This document shows, piece after piece, positions 36,383 through 45,969 of a DNA stretch of 64,000 nt (positions are counted from its first letter, which is position 1; the number at the start of each line of letters is the position of its first letter). The DNA is from Variovorax sp. JS1663. Its GTDB lineage: Bacteria > Pseudomonadota > Gammaproteobacteria > Burkholderiales > Burkholderiaceae_C. The DNA is taken from positions 62,001 through 126,000 of the forward strand of contig NZ_LYMK01000005.1 of NCBI RefSeq assembly GCF_002157355.1. Direction: 5' to 3'. A program made the position numbers and the translations under genes. The notes beneath the pieces are model-generated. The model saw only the letters and a list, made by a program, of their open reading frames with translations, ran no database searches and had not been told where the DNA came from.

Positions 36383-39300
36383 GAATCCTCGCAACATCCA
36401 TCCGGCCTACAAAGAGGCGGTTGTCGACAGCCTGCTCAACGGACTGTCTGCGCGACTCGCCGGCCGAGGCGACTTTTACAAGGTCATTTACGGGGCCAAA
36501 CCGAGCGCCGCGTTGATGTCGGAGTTCATCGTGCCGATGCCGCCAGAGGAGCGCGGCGGCGACGAGGAGGCGGATCCCATCCGCATCAGCGCGCACGGCA
36601 TGGACTTCCAGATTCGCTCGGCTGCTGTGAGCACCACGCTGGGTGTGTCGCTAACTGGCGCCGTATACGTCCGCATTTTGCCGACCGAGGACGAAGTGAA
36701 GCCCGGCGGACGACTGGAGGCAACGTTCCCCCTGACGCGGGAGGCCCGCGCCGATATTCGGAGCAAGGTCAAGGACGCACTAGGCAGGCTCGTTGCCGCA
36801 CTGCCAGGCGGCAAGACGCACCCGGAGTGGGCCGCGAAGAGCTACGACGCTCGCAAGGCCGTCTACGAGTCGATGGGCCTGCCGTTCGACAACCGACTGG
36901 ACCGTGCACCAGCAGAGGAAGATGGCGAAACCGAGGGCACCGAAGGTGAGAATGACGAAGGCGGCGAGGAAGGCGAGGCTCGGCCAGTTCAAGAGGTCGC
37001 CACCGGCCTGACCACTCCTGACGGCCTGGCTGACGACATTCCTCCCCCGCCGAAGTGGTTCCGGCTCGAGCTCGCCCTGCCCTCCTTCGAGTTCACCCCG
37101 GGAACAGCCGAGGCCGATGCGAAGAAGGCGACCGATGCCCTGAATGAAGCCATCGCCAAGCAGCTCGGCGACTGGGCCGCCAGCTCCGACCCCGAAGCAG
37201 GTGGCAAGTTGTGGGGATACCGGCGCACACGAGTGCGGCCGTCTGACGTGCGTGGCTGGAAGGGCTTCCTGGAACGGGTGCGCGCCTCGGGCCTGGCGGT
37301 CATCGTGCCCCAGATTGAACTGCGTTGGGTTGTCCAGGCGGTGCCGGACCCGGTCGATACGACTCGCATGACCGTCCACGTGGCGCTGGAAAACTGGACC
37401 GCTCCGCTCACGAAGGCGAACTTCAAGGAGCTGGAACCCTCACTCTTCCATGTCTCGGTGACCACTGCGGTGCCGGCGGCCGACCACCAGTTCCTACGCC
37501 TGGACCGCGTCAAGCCGTCCTACCGGTACAACCAGTACCTCAAGTACCCGGCGCTGGGGTTCAATGGCGGTATCACTCTGACGGTCGACGGCGCGCTGCA
37601 CCGCCTGACCACGACGTGGGCCCCGCGCTACGTGCTGCCTCGCATCATTCCAACCGATGGCGCCGTTGAGCGAAACATCGAGAAGCTGTCGCAACCCGAC
37701 TGCCTAGCCAACCTGAGGCCACTCATCACGGCCTACGAACAATGGCTGACCAAGGTCGAGAAGCATCCGGTGGACCGGGGCCTGGACGGGCCGAATGCCG
37801 CCGAGCAACTGGCGGCCGAGAAGGAAAAACTGCACCTGGACGTCGCCGCCTGGCGCCGAGAGCTGGGCGCTATCCGCTGCGGCTTGGATATCCTCGAGAA
37901 GTCCCGCGCAAGCTGGAGCGGGCCTGGCGTGCAGAAGTCGCCGCTCGGCATTCCGTTCGAAGCCTGGGTCTCGATGAACACCGCGATGGCCAAGGTGGCG
38001 AAGTCGAAGGGCTATGACGAGTGGCGCCTGTTCCAGCTCGCCTTCATCCTGGCGTCCATTCCGGCTTTCGCGACGCGCATTCCAGAGTTCCACAGCTACT
38101 ACACGCCCGAGGTTGCAAAGCACGCCAATGCCGTGACGCTGCTGTACTTCTCCACCGGCGGCGGCAAGTCCGAGGCGTTCTTGGGCCTGTTGGCCTTCGT
38201 TCTCTTTCTCGACCGCCTGCGGGCCAAGCACCGAGGTGTCTCGGCCCTTATGCGCTACCCGTTGCGCCTGCTCACCTTGCAACAAGCGCGCCGCACCTTC
38301 GCGACGATGGGCGCGGCCGAGGAAGTCCGACACACGCGCGGGCATCCCGGCGAGCCGTTCTCGCTCGGATTCTGGGTGGGCGGCAGCAACACTCCAAACT
38401 GGCATTCCGAGGACGGCTACACAGAAGTCCCCAGCGATGATGAACTCGCCCCGAGTGCGGAGGCCGAGCACAAGGACGTCCAGCCCTACAAGAGCGCCCG
38501 TGAGCGCTGGCTGAAGCTGTCCTCGTGCCCGTTCTGTGGCAACAGGGACGGGAGCCTCTTAGCGCTGCGCCGTCAATCGGGTACCGGTGCAAACGCGATG
38601 GGGCACTACTGCACGGCCCCGAAGGACAAGTGCTCCTGGAATGCCCGGTTCGCCAAGCCCACGCCGCTACCCTTCTACATCGTCGACGAGGACATCTACG
38701 ACTTGGCTCCGTCCGTCCTCCTGGGCACGGTCGACAAGCTCGCTGCTATTGGCCAGTCGCAGGGCACCATTCGCAAGTTCTTCGGGATGTTCGGCTTTGC
38801 GCCGCTTGTCGAGACCGGCAGCGAGCGCCTGTACGTGCCGATGAAACCCAAGGACTGGGATGGTCACCCTGGCACCAGCACGCGCGCCCTGTTCCCCTCT
38901 TTCGTCGCAGGCGAAAAGAAGTTCTTCGACCCGTTTCCGGCCCTGCTGATTCAGGACGAGGCCCACCTGCTGGACGAGTCCCTGGGGACGTTCTCGGGTC
39001 TGTTCGAATCAGCGCTGGAGGCAGCGCTCGACCAACTCTCGCCGCTGCTGAAGGGTCATCTCTCATACGAGCCCGAGTCCACGGTCCGTCGAAAAATCAA
39101 GGTCATTGCCGCGTCGGCCACGGTCAGCGAGCCGCAGCGCCAGATGCGCAACCTCTACCAGCGCGATAACACGGTCCAGTTCCCTTATCCGGGTCCCACG
39201 CTCTACGACTCGTTCTACGCGACGCCCCTCCAGCCAGACGCTACATCTGACGACACCGAGCGCGCGGCCCTTGATGCAGGCGACGTGGAGCTGCGCAGCC

Positions 39301-40568
39301 ACTGGGCGCGCGTCTACTCCTCGGTCCTGACCAATGGGCACCGCCATACCGTGGCCATGGCCTCGGTGCTCGGCCACTACCACGTGATGCTCACCGGCCT
39401 GTACGAGCGCCTGCGCAGCGAGGACCCGACCAAGGAGAAGGCCGCCCGCGACGAGCTGATTCGATGGGTGTCTCCCGGCCCGCTGCGGGCTCAGTTTGTC
39501 CGGCTCCTGGCGGGCGCGGATGCCGCCACATTGCTGACACTGGTGGACTTGCACCGCATCGCCCTGACCTACGTCACGAACAAGAAAGGTGGCGACCAAG
39601 TTATCGATACCGAAAAGGTTCAGTTCGAGAAGCTTCACCAGGCCGAGGGTTACGCTGACCAAGCCCTGAGCTCGGAACTCATCTCGGGAGCGGTGTCGGC
39701 CGCCGACATCCAGGACATCGTCCGGCGGGCCGAGACCCGTGTTGGTATCAACAAGCCGTTCCCGGAGCTGAACGACACCCTTCGGTCGGTTATTGCCACC
39801 TCCGCCATTTCGCACGGCGTCGACGTGGAAGAGTTCAACGCGATGTTCTTCGCGGGCATCCCGTCGGACATCGCAGAGTACATCCAGGCGTCGTCACGCG
39901 TGGGCCGCACACACGTGGGCTTCTCGCTGCTGGTGCCCGTTCCGCAGCGGTATCGCGACCGTTTTGTGCTAGAGATTCACGACATTTTCCACCGGTTCCT
40001 GGAGCGAATGATTCTGCCGGCAGCGGTTGACCGCTGGGCCGAGAAGGCGCTGGTGCGGGTAATGCCGAGCTTCTTCCAAGAGTATGTGTGCGGTATGAAC
40101 GCCATCGAGCGCCTGTGCACGGCGGACGACGACAAGAAGCGCAACAGCACCACCTTTGCCATGGCGCCCGACGTGCGCGACTTCCTGGCCGTTCCGGCCA
40201 ACATGAAGGCCACTGAGGCGTTCATGGAGAAGGCGCTCGGGCTGTCATTCTCGCCATCGCCTGAAGGGAAGAACTACTACCGCTCGCTGCTCAAGGGCCA
40301 GCTCATCCACTACCAGCAGGACCTGGGTGTGGACCGACTGGTGAACAGTACTCGTCTGGTCCAGTTCTTCGCTGCGCGCAACAGCCTGCTGCGGCCGATG
40401 ACTTCGCTGCGCGACGTGGACCAGCCCGGCCTCATTCACGAGTCGGGTGCCGATGCGTCGTACAAGCGCGTGGCAGACGGAATGACGGCGCGGGCGATGA
40501 CCTTCATTCGGCGAGGCTCCGGCGCAGACATCGATTCGACCGATAGCGCAACAGAAGCGCGGAGCTGA
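36366..40568 (+). CDS. drmA: DISARM helicase DrmA
   Basis: The helicase core of DISARM, 1400 residues from the GTG at 36366, set by AAGGGAG just upstream. The start overlaps the preceding gene by 17 nt. A ~590-residue N-domain includes an acidic Glu/Gly-rich stretch (~185-215). The helicase motor has Walker A STGGGKSEAF (~596-605), a Zn-like cluster starting CPFCGN (~721), DEAH in IQDEAHLLDE (864-867) and the arginine-finger motif SSRVGRTHVG (~1175). DrmA with DrmB forms the DNA-sensing complex that excludes or degrades incoming phage or plasmid DNA. The gene order A-B-C follows directly. Confidence 0.9.
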   Translation: MSILSKNPRNIHPAYKEAVVDSLLNGLSARLAGRGDFYKVIYGAKPSAALMSEFIVPMPPEERGGDEEADPIRISAHGMDFQIRSAAVSTTLGVSLTGAVYVRILPTEDEVKPGGRLEATFPLTREARADIRSKVKDALGRLVAALPGGKTHPEWAAKSYDARKAVYESMGLPFDNRLDRAPAEEDGETEGTEGENDEGGEEGEARPVQEVATGLTTPDGLADDIPPPPKWFRLELALPSFEFTPGTAEADAKKATDALNEAIAKQLGDWAASSDPEAGGKLWGYRRTRVRPSDVRGWKGFLERVRASGLAVIVPQIELRWVVQAVPDPVDTTRMTVHVALENWTAPLTKANFKELEPSLFHVSVTTAVPAADHQFLRLDRVKPSYRYNQYLKYPALGFNGGITLTVDGALHRLTTTWAPRYVLPRIIPTDGAVERNIEKLSQPDCLANLRPLITAYEQWLTKVEKHPVDRGLDGPNAAEQLAAEKEKLHLDVAAWRRELGAIRCGLDILEKSRASWSGPGVQKSPLGIPFEAWVSMNTAMAKVAKSKGYDEWRLFQLAFILASIPAFATRIPEFHSYYTPEVAKHANAVTLLYFSTGGGKSEAFLGLLAFVLFLDRLRAKHRGVSALMRYPLRLLTLQQARRTFATMGAAEEVRHTRGHPGEPFSLGFWVGGSNTPNWHSEDGYTEVPSDDELAPSAEAEHKDVQPYKSARERWLKLSSCPFCGNRDGSLLALRRQSGTGANAMGHYCTAPKDKCSWNARFAKPTPLPFYIVDEDIYDLAPSVLLGTVDKLAAIGQSQGTIRKFFGMFGFAPLVETGSERLYVPMKPKDWDGHPGTSTRALFPSFVAGEKKFFDPFPALLIQDEAHLLDESLGTFSGLFESALEAALDQLSPLLKGHLSYEPESTVRRKIKVIAASATVSEPQRQMRNLYQRDNTVQFPYPGPTLYDSFYATPLQPDATSDDTERAALDAGDVELRSHWARVYSSVLTNGHRHTVAMASVLGHYHVMLTGLYERLRSEDPTKEKAARDELIRWVSPGPLRAQFVRLLAGADAATLLTLVDLHRIALTYVTNKKGGDQVIDTEKVQFEKLHQAEGYADQALSSELISGAVSAADIQDIVRRAETRVGINKPFPELNDTLRSVIATSAISHGVDVEEFNAMFFAGIPSDIAEYIQASSRVGRTHVGFSLLVPVPQRYRDRFVLEIHDIFHRFLERMILPAAVDRWAEKALVRVMPSFFQEYVCGMNAIERLCTADDDKKRNSTTFAMAPDVRDFLAVPANMKATEAFMEKALGLSFSPSPEGKNYYRSLLKGQLIHYQQDLGVDRLVNSTRLVQFFAARNSLLRPMTSLRDVDQPGLIHESGADASYKRVADGMTARAMTFIRRGSGADIDSTDSATEARS

Positions 40569-40580
40569 GGGAAAAACAAG

Positions 40581-42776
40581 ATGGCAAAAGCCAAAACAAT
40601 GAACCGGTCGCGCAACCAGCTCGCAACGGCCTACGCCCCAGAGAGCTTCTTTACCTTCGAAGGTGGTATGGGGGCCTGCATTGCCCGCTCTTCGGCCGGC
40701 GAGTCCATTCAGCTCACGGAGTCCACGATGGACTTGGTGTTCGAGCGGATGAACGAGCTGGGTCGGGCCTGGTTCAACACCGCCTCGTCTGCACGCGACG
40801 GCGACCCAACGAAGCCGCGCATCCTGCCGGCGCAGTGCGTCGACCAGGCCCTGCTTGACCCAACCAGGTCGGAGTTCCAACTGCCGGGCCAGGATCGCTT
40901 CTATCTGTGCCGGCCCTCGCACATGGAGTACACGCCGGCGCCGCTGACGTTTGTGTGCCGAACCTGTGGAATGTTCCAGGACTACGAGACTCTCTCAGAG
41001 CTCGACAAGAACCTCGAGAACTTGACATCCGACCGCTGCCCCAACCCCAAGAAGAAGGGCCAGTGCGACTGGGAGCAGCTCGATGTCGTCTTCGTGCACT
41101 GGTCCGGTCACTGGGAGGCAGCCTTTCCGGGCCAGTGGCACTGGAGCGACCGGGATGCCAAAGTCATCAAGCGCCGCGACAACTGCGTCTGCGGGAGCTT
41201 CCTGTTCAAGCTGAATCGGCGCTCTGCCGGCATCGGCGATTGGTTCTTCGAGTGCGCCGCCTGCGACAAGCCGCTGTCACCGAAGTGGCTGCAGAACGAC
41301 CGAGACACCTTGCGCATTCTCGGACCGGCAATGGGGCCGGACCGCCTGACCGAGGTACGGATGCAGGCGACGCCCTACCGCGCGTCGAGCGCGTATTACG
41401 TCAAGTCCGACCTGTTCATCGACTTCAAGGACGGCAGCCAGCAGTTGCTGACCCGACTACGTCCTGGACGGGAAGCAGAGCTCAAGGACTTCGTGGCGAG
41501 GCAGTATGGTTTTGCCGCGCAACCCATCACGGATGAGGACGTGCAGAAGGCCTGCGATGGCAAGCCGGAATGCGCCAAGGACCTGGCGGACTACCTTGCT
41601 GCCGTGGAGCAGATTCGCACGCTCGAGGGATTTGCGGAGCCGATGCGGACTACGCTGAAAGGCGCCATCGAAATGGCATACACGAGTCGCCAGCGCATTC
41701 TGGATGACCTTCGCCGACGACAGATTCTGCTGCCGAAGCTGGACCTTCCGGTGTCGGTTGTCTCGAACCTTCAGAACAGGCAATCGACGTTCGCATCCAA
41801 GTTCGACCCTTTCCGCCTGGCCGTCGAGCACGCGGCCCTCAAGAACACGCGCCTGGATGTGGAGACGCGGACCAACGGGAAGAAGCCGTATGTGTCCTTT
41901 ACTCGGCTGGATGAGGACCTGGCACCAGAAGACAAGGACAAGACGGACCAGGTGCAGACCGCGACGCGCGCGTTGCTCGACAAACTGGGGCTCGAGGACA
42001 TGGGCCTTATCCGGGAATTCGACCTGTGTCGCTTCAGCTTCGGCTACTCGCGCATGGAGTCGACGCCCATCCTGCGGGACAAGCGGGGCATGGACATGCC
42101 CGTTCGCCTAAACCTGTTCCCACCGGTGAAGCAGAACGACAGCACGCGTTATCCGGTCTACGTCGTGCAACAGGGTAACGAGGCCTTGTATGTACGCGTC
42201 AAGGAAGAACTCGTTCTCGAATGGCTCCGCGACCTGAACTGCCCGGACATGTTCACCTTGAACGCGGGAGAGAAGATTGGCGCAGGCCTGCTGGGCGCGG
42301 CACAGCCGATGAGTCCGTTCCTGGACAACTTGCCTGAGACCACGACGCCGCCGGTCTACTTCTACCTGTACACCCTGCTCCACAGCTACTCGCACTTGCT
42401 GATGAAACACGTGTCGGAGTACTCCGGCCTGGACCTGGGTTCATTGGGCGAGTACATCTTTCCGGCTGACCTGGCCTTCGTGGTCTACCGCAACGGCACA
42501 ACGATGGACCTGGGCAACCTGTCTGCGCTCTGGCGTAATGCCGGCCCGGCGATGCTGACCGCAATGCTCGGCGCCAAGGCGACGCAATGCGGGACCGGCT
42601 CACTGTGCACGGAGCGCGGCGGCGCCTGCCCTGACTGCGTGATGATGCCGGAGACGTCGTGCATTGCCGGCAACAAGCTGCTCTCACGGTCGGTTCTGCG
42701 GTCCATCGGGGGCAGGCCTCGTCTCGACAAGCGGGGCACGCCGATTCGCGGCTACCTAGACATGGTCAAACCGTAG
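40581..42776 (+). CDS. drmB: DISARM protein DrmB (DUF1998)
   Basis: 731 residues, with the C-terminal DUF1998 domain (about 595-715) showing YTLLHSYSHLLMKHVSEYSGLDLGSLGEY and the cysteine cluster CGTGSLCTERGGACPDC, then ETSCIAGNKLLSRSVL. N-terminal CRTCGMFQDY and a later CVCGSF...CAACDKP form further Cys pairs that probably bind Zn. DrmB partners DrmA in loading on DNA. It begins 12 nt after drmA and ends 7 nt before the PLD gene, a tight operon. Full family length. Confidence 0.9.
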   Translation: MAKAKTMNRSRNQLATAYAPESFFTFEGGMGACIARSSAGESIQLTESTMDLVFERMNELGRAWFNTASSARDGDPTKPRILPAQCVDQALLDPTRSEFQLPGQDRFYLCRPSHMEYTPAPLTFVCRTCGMFQDYETLSELDKNLENLTSDRCPNPKKKGQCDWEQLDVVFVHWSGHWEAAFPGQWHWSDRDAKVIKRRDNCVCGSFLFKLNRRSAGIGDWFFECAACDKPLSPKWLQNDRDTLRILGPAMGPDRLTEVRMQATPYRASSAYYVKSDLFIDFKDGSQQLLTRLRPGREAELKDFVARQYGFAAQPITDEDVQKACDGKPECAKDLADYLAAVEQIRTLEGFAEPMRTTLKGAIEMAYTSRQRILDDLRRRQILLPKLDLPVSVVSNLQNRQSTFASKFDPFRLAVEHAALKNTRLDVETRTNGKKPYVSFTRLDEDLAPEDKDKTDQVQTATRALLDKLGLEDMGLIREFDLCRFSFGYSRMESTPILRDKRGMDMPVRLNLFPPVKQNDSTRYPVYVVQQGNEALYVRVKEELVLEWLRDLNCPDMFTLNAGEKIGAGLLGAAQPMSPFLDNLPETTTPPVYFYLYTLLHSYSHLLMKHVSEYSGLDLGSLGEYIFPADLAFVVYRNGTTMDLGNLSALWRNAGPAMLTAMLGAKATQCGTGSLCTERGGACPDCVMMPETSCIAGNKLLSRSVLRSIGGRPRLDKRGTPIRGYLDMVKP

Positions 42777-42783
42777 GTCTGCA

Positions 42784-43659
42784 ATGCCAACCCAGAAGCT
42801 GACCGCGTTCGAGCAAGCCGTCTTGGCCGGCCTGGCTGAGAAAGCCGGACTCGCCGCAGCGGTGCTGGAGGCGTGGGCAGGCCTGCCCGCCGGTTCGGCG
42901 CAGTCAGCCCGCTCGCTCATCGATGCGGCGCAATTGGGTGTAACCGAAGAAGGCGCGACGCAGGGCCTACTCGAGCGGTCAACGAGCCTGGGGCTCATTG
43001 AGTTGACGCCGGCGGGATACAAACCGCGTAACGGTGCGCACGAACGCTTCCCGCGCCTGGCCTTCGCCCTTCATGCCGTTGAGCACTATCGGTCGTCCGT
43101 ACACCGCGATGCAACCGTGGCGCAGGTTGTGCTCACCAAGCCGCCTCGGCCGAGCATGCTGGAGCAGAAGCTATCGGCGCTGGGTTGGCGAACAACAGAA
43201 CTGGAGGCCACTGAGCACGCCTTCCACGGCATGGTGCGGGCGGCGAAACGGCGCATGGTCGTCATGACGCCGTTCTTTGACAGCACCGGCGCAACCTGGC
43301 TGACGGAGCTGCTGTCGAACGTTTCCCCGGGGGTCGAGCGCATCCTGATTCTTCGCAGCCTGGAAGACAACACGCGGAAGGACTACCCGTTCGGATTCGA
43401 CGCCATCTCGCAGTGGCTCAAGGTGGAGGGCGTGCGGGTCTTCAACTATTCGATTCCGCGCATGGACGGCGGGCGGGAAACCTTCCACGCAAAGGCGGTG
43501 CTTTGCGACCGGAGCACAGCCTACCTCGGCTCGTCCAACGTGACAGCGGCCTCCCTTGAACATTCGATGGAAATGGGCGTCGTGCTTGAGGGGCGAGCGG
43601 CGGCAGGTGTCGCCGAGGTCATCGACGCGGTCCTGGCGGCTGCAACGCCGTGGATGTAA
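42784..43659 (+). CDS. drmC: DISARM phospholipase D-like protein DrmC
   Basis: A 291-residue PLD-superfamily protein. The HxK motif is HAKAVLCD (His235, Lys237), followed by LGSSNVTAASLEHSMEMGV. A weaker first half is seen at VVMTPFFDSTGATWLTELL. Only one clear HKD motif is visible, so a dimer would form the active site, as in Nuc-type nucleases. DrmC completes the drmABC core and has been reported as dispensable in a studied class 2 system. It is the last gene of this operon. Confidence 0.88.
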   Translation: MPTQKLTAFEQAVLAGLAEKAGLAAAVLEAWAGLPAGSAQSARSLIDAAQLGVTEEGATQGLLERSTSLGLIELTPAGYKPRNGAHERFPRLAFALHAVEHYRSSVHRDATVAQVVLTKPPRPSMLEQKLSALGWRTTELEATEHAFHGMVRAAKRRMVVMTPFFDSTGATWLTELLSNVSPGVERILILRSLEDNTRKDYPFGFDAISQWLKVEGVRVFNYSIPRMDGGRETFHAKAVLCDRSTAYLGSSNVTAASLEHSMEMGVVLEGRAAAGVAEVIDAVLAAATPWM

Positions 43660-44224
43660 GCCGCGCCGCGTGTACGATTTTGCAGGAGCCAGCATCGGAC
43701 CTGGGACTAGAAATGCCGGGTACGGCGCGGCGTCTCTCGGCTTCTCGCCCTTCCTGCTGCTAGATGCGGACGCCGCCAGACTTCGGCGTCGCGAACTGGT
43801 CTGACTCCTTGCCGAGCAGAAATGTGACGAGGTGCCGCACGCTGATTGGCATTCGGCGCAGCGCGGCCTGCACTCGGGATTCACCTTCGGTTTTTAGCAG
43901 GATGTCATCGACGGAGGCCGCAGTGGGGGGGCATGTGCGCCCGGCCCGCAGCCCTGACCGCGATCATTTCGGCCATGGACACGACCAAAGATCTCGTGAC
44001 GGGTCGCGACGACTGGTACCCGATCCATCGATACAAGACCTTGGGCATCGCCTGCAAATGTCAAAGGTTTTGTATCAGGGCCTGGCGGCCACCGGGAACT
44101 TGCCATCCCTCTGGCGAGCTCGTCGGCGGCCTGAAATATGTACTCGCCCGCCTATACCGATGCACCTAAGCCCGACAGGCCCCGACAACAAGCGCCGCTG
44201 CGACTGAACAGCACTCGGCGCTTC
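43660..44224. other. 565-bp gap between convergent defence operons with decayed coding remnants
   Basis: No intact gene is supported. On the minus strand, a stretch from ~43921 to a stop at 43760 reads about 54 residues of natural-looking protein (VDDILLKTEGESRVQAALRR, then MPISVRHLVTFLLGKES). It has no start and is preceded by a seven-base C tract, so it may be the 3' remnant of a lost gene. A plus-strand frame from 43974 (MDTTKDLVTGRDDWYPIHRY) is also short and unrecognised. No clear terminator hairpin was found. Confidence 0.4.
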
Positions 44225-44560
44225 CTACCTGCACCACTCGATCAAGCCATTCTTCACCCAGAAGTGGCAGGAGCATGCTCGGTGCTGATGAACCGAGGGG
44301 AAGAGCGTCGGCCTGCCCCAGAAGTCGGTTTCGACCGACCACCGGGGCCGTCGATCCGGGTTGAGCGAAAGCGAGATCTGCACCCCACAACCTCCCGGGC
44401 AGCTCATGCAAGCCCATTTCTTGACGCCGCTGTCAATGACCAGCCACAGCTCGCCAGGCGGCACCGGACTCTTGCCCGGATGCTGCGTGACCGGTGAAAC
44501 GAGCAGGTCGTAGTGCAGCCACCCGAACCTGCGCAGCGCGCGAGCGATAAGCCGCTTCAT
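44225..44560 (-). CDS. DUF6527 family protein of ubiquitin-like operon
   Basis: A 111-residue protein of the DUF6527 type, recognised by LWLVIDSGVKKWACMSCPGGCG (Cys51, Cys54, Cys58) and the C-terminal CSCHFWVKNGLIEWC. The family is found next to bacterial multiubiquitin/E2/E1 genes. As I recall, it has been proposed to act as a Ser-His protease that cuts Ubl conjugates. In typical members I remember C-x-S-H-F. Here the residue before His99 is Cys98, so the nucleophile may be a thiol. It starts 2 nt after the JAB-E1 stop, so it is coupled to that operon. Confidence 0.8.
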   Translation of the reverse strand: MKRLIARALRRFGWLHYDLLVSPVTQHPGKSPVPPGELWLVIDSGVKKWACMSCPGGCGVQISLSLNPDRRPRWSVETDFWGRPTLFPSVHQHRACSCHFWVKNGLIEWCR

Positions 44561-44562
44561 GG

Positions 44563-45969
44563 CTAGCCGATCACGCCAAGAAATGGATTGACATCGCCGC
44601 GCCCCCAGCTCGCCTGGCTGGCACAAACCGGGCAAGAGGCGACAGGCCGGCAGGTCATGGCGCGATCCTCCATGCGGTCGAAGCGGCGAATCCTGTTGTG
44701 CGTCATGCCCTGGGGGCCGCGAAAACTGGTCAGGCCCTGAATGAGCTCATCGACGGCTGCGCAGGCGATGGCCGTGGTGAACGTGACCACGGCGGGTGCG
44801 GGGTCGCCGCCGCCATCCACATAGGCTTCCGCCTTACGCCGCTCGAACTCGGCCGGATCGCTGCGCCGGAGCCCTTCGGCCGCAGCGCGGCGCGGATCGG
44901 CCACCCCCAGACACATGAGACAAGGGTTGCCGGGGCGAATCGTCGACACGCGCCCCGTCATGTCGTAGTCCGCGCCGCTGCGTGCCGCGCGCATGCGCAG
45001 GCCCACATCGATCAGCGGGATGCCGTAGTAGTGCGCCAGGCGGTTGAGCATCAGACGCCCCTGATGGTCGTCGGTACAACCGAACAGCACATCGCAGGAA
45101 CGCAGCAGATCGCGCATATCGGGATGGCCGACCCACTCCTTCTTGGTGACGACCTGGGTGCCGAGATCCGCCGCGCGAATCTCACGCGCGAGGATGTCCA
45201 CCTTGGCCAGGCCGGCGGCCACATCTGCGGCGCGCGAGCCATGCACGCGGTTGAGGTTGGTAACATCGATGATGTCTTTGTCCATCAGCCCCAGAAAGCC
45301 GACGCCCAGTCGCGCCAACAGCATCGCGACTGCACTGCCCGTGCCGCCGCCTCCTACCACGCCGACCCGCAGCCCGCGCACGACTGGATTGAACCCTCGG
45401 CCGAAGAGCGCGGCCTGCCGCGCCAGGAATTGAACTTCATCAGCTGCAGCCACCGTGCGCGCGATCTTGATCTGGCTACCTACCAGCGAGATCGAGGACG
45501 CCGTGACCGTCTCGCCGGGTGCGATCCAGAGCCTGCCCGTCATAGCGTCATCGCGGCCGAACACCATGCTGGCCAGGCCGGAAACGCCCTTGTTGAACGT
45601 CGTCCGGGCGAGCTCCGCCTCGTTTCGGTCATCCTGGTCGGAGAAGAACGCTGCCGCGTTCGGATGCGTGTGCACCAGGCCCGCGACCAAGCCGCGTTCC
45701 TTCGCGGCGCCGAGAACACGCATGAAGCCGCGGGTGGACCACGTGACGTGGACCGGGGATGCCGAGACCATCTCATCGGCCGCGACTGGGATAACCTCGT
45801 GCGAAATCAACCTGGTGCGCGGCAGGCCGGACCACGGGTCTGCCGAGATGTCGGCCCTGCCGAACTGCACATAGGCGGACGCCTCGGCCCCGTCACTCCT
45901 TTGCAGCAGCGAGCGCAGGGCCGCCTCGTGCGGCTCCAGCAGGACGATGTCCAGAGCAGCCGGCGACAT
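44563..45969 (-). CDS. JAB protease-ThiF E1 adenylyltransferase fusion
   Basis: A 468-residue two-domain protein. The N-terminal JAB/MPN peptidase has a complete JAMM metal motif: His100-x-His102, seven residues, Ser110-x-x-Asp113. The C-terminal ThiF/E1 domain has the ATP-binding loop GVVGGGGTGSAVA (~203-215), the NLNR motif after VT (237-241), and two CxxC pairs (350-353, 446-449) expected to bind Zn. The E1 half should adenylate a ubiquitin-like C-terminus, and the JAB half should trim or remove it. The start overlaps the Ubl-E2 stop (TGATG). The upstream open frame to 46152 overlaps that gene and is not expected to be used. Confidence 0.88.
   Translation of the reverse strand: MSPAALDIVLLEPHEAALRSLLQRSDGAEASAYVQFGRADISADPWSGLPRTRLISHEVIPVAADEMVSASPVHVTWSTRGFMRVLGAAKERGLVAGLVHTHPNAAAFFSDQDDRNEAELARTTFNKGVSGLASMVFGRDDAMTGRLWIAPGETVTASSISLVGSQIKIARTVAAADEVQFLARQAALFGRGFNPVVRGLRVGVVGGGGTGSAVAMLLARLGVGFLGLMDKDIIDVTNLNRVHGSRAADVAAGLAKVDILAREIRAADLGTQVVTKKEWVGHPDMRDLLRSCDVLFGCTDDHQGRLMLNRLAHYYGIPLIDVGLRMRAARSGADYDMTGRVSTIRPGNPCLMCLGVADPRRAAAEGLRRSDPAEFERRKAEAYVDGGGDPAPAVVTFTTAIACAAVDELIQGLTSFRGPQGMTHNRIRRFDRMEDRAMTCRPVASCPVCASQASWGRGDVNPFLGVIG

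Noticed and set aside
43171-43884. 237-residue minus-strand frame across the drmC 3' end
   Set aside because: Most of it is antisense to the HKD motif of drmC, and it has no recognisable domain.
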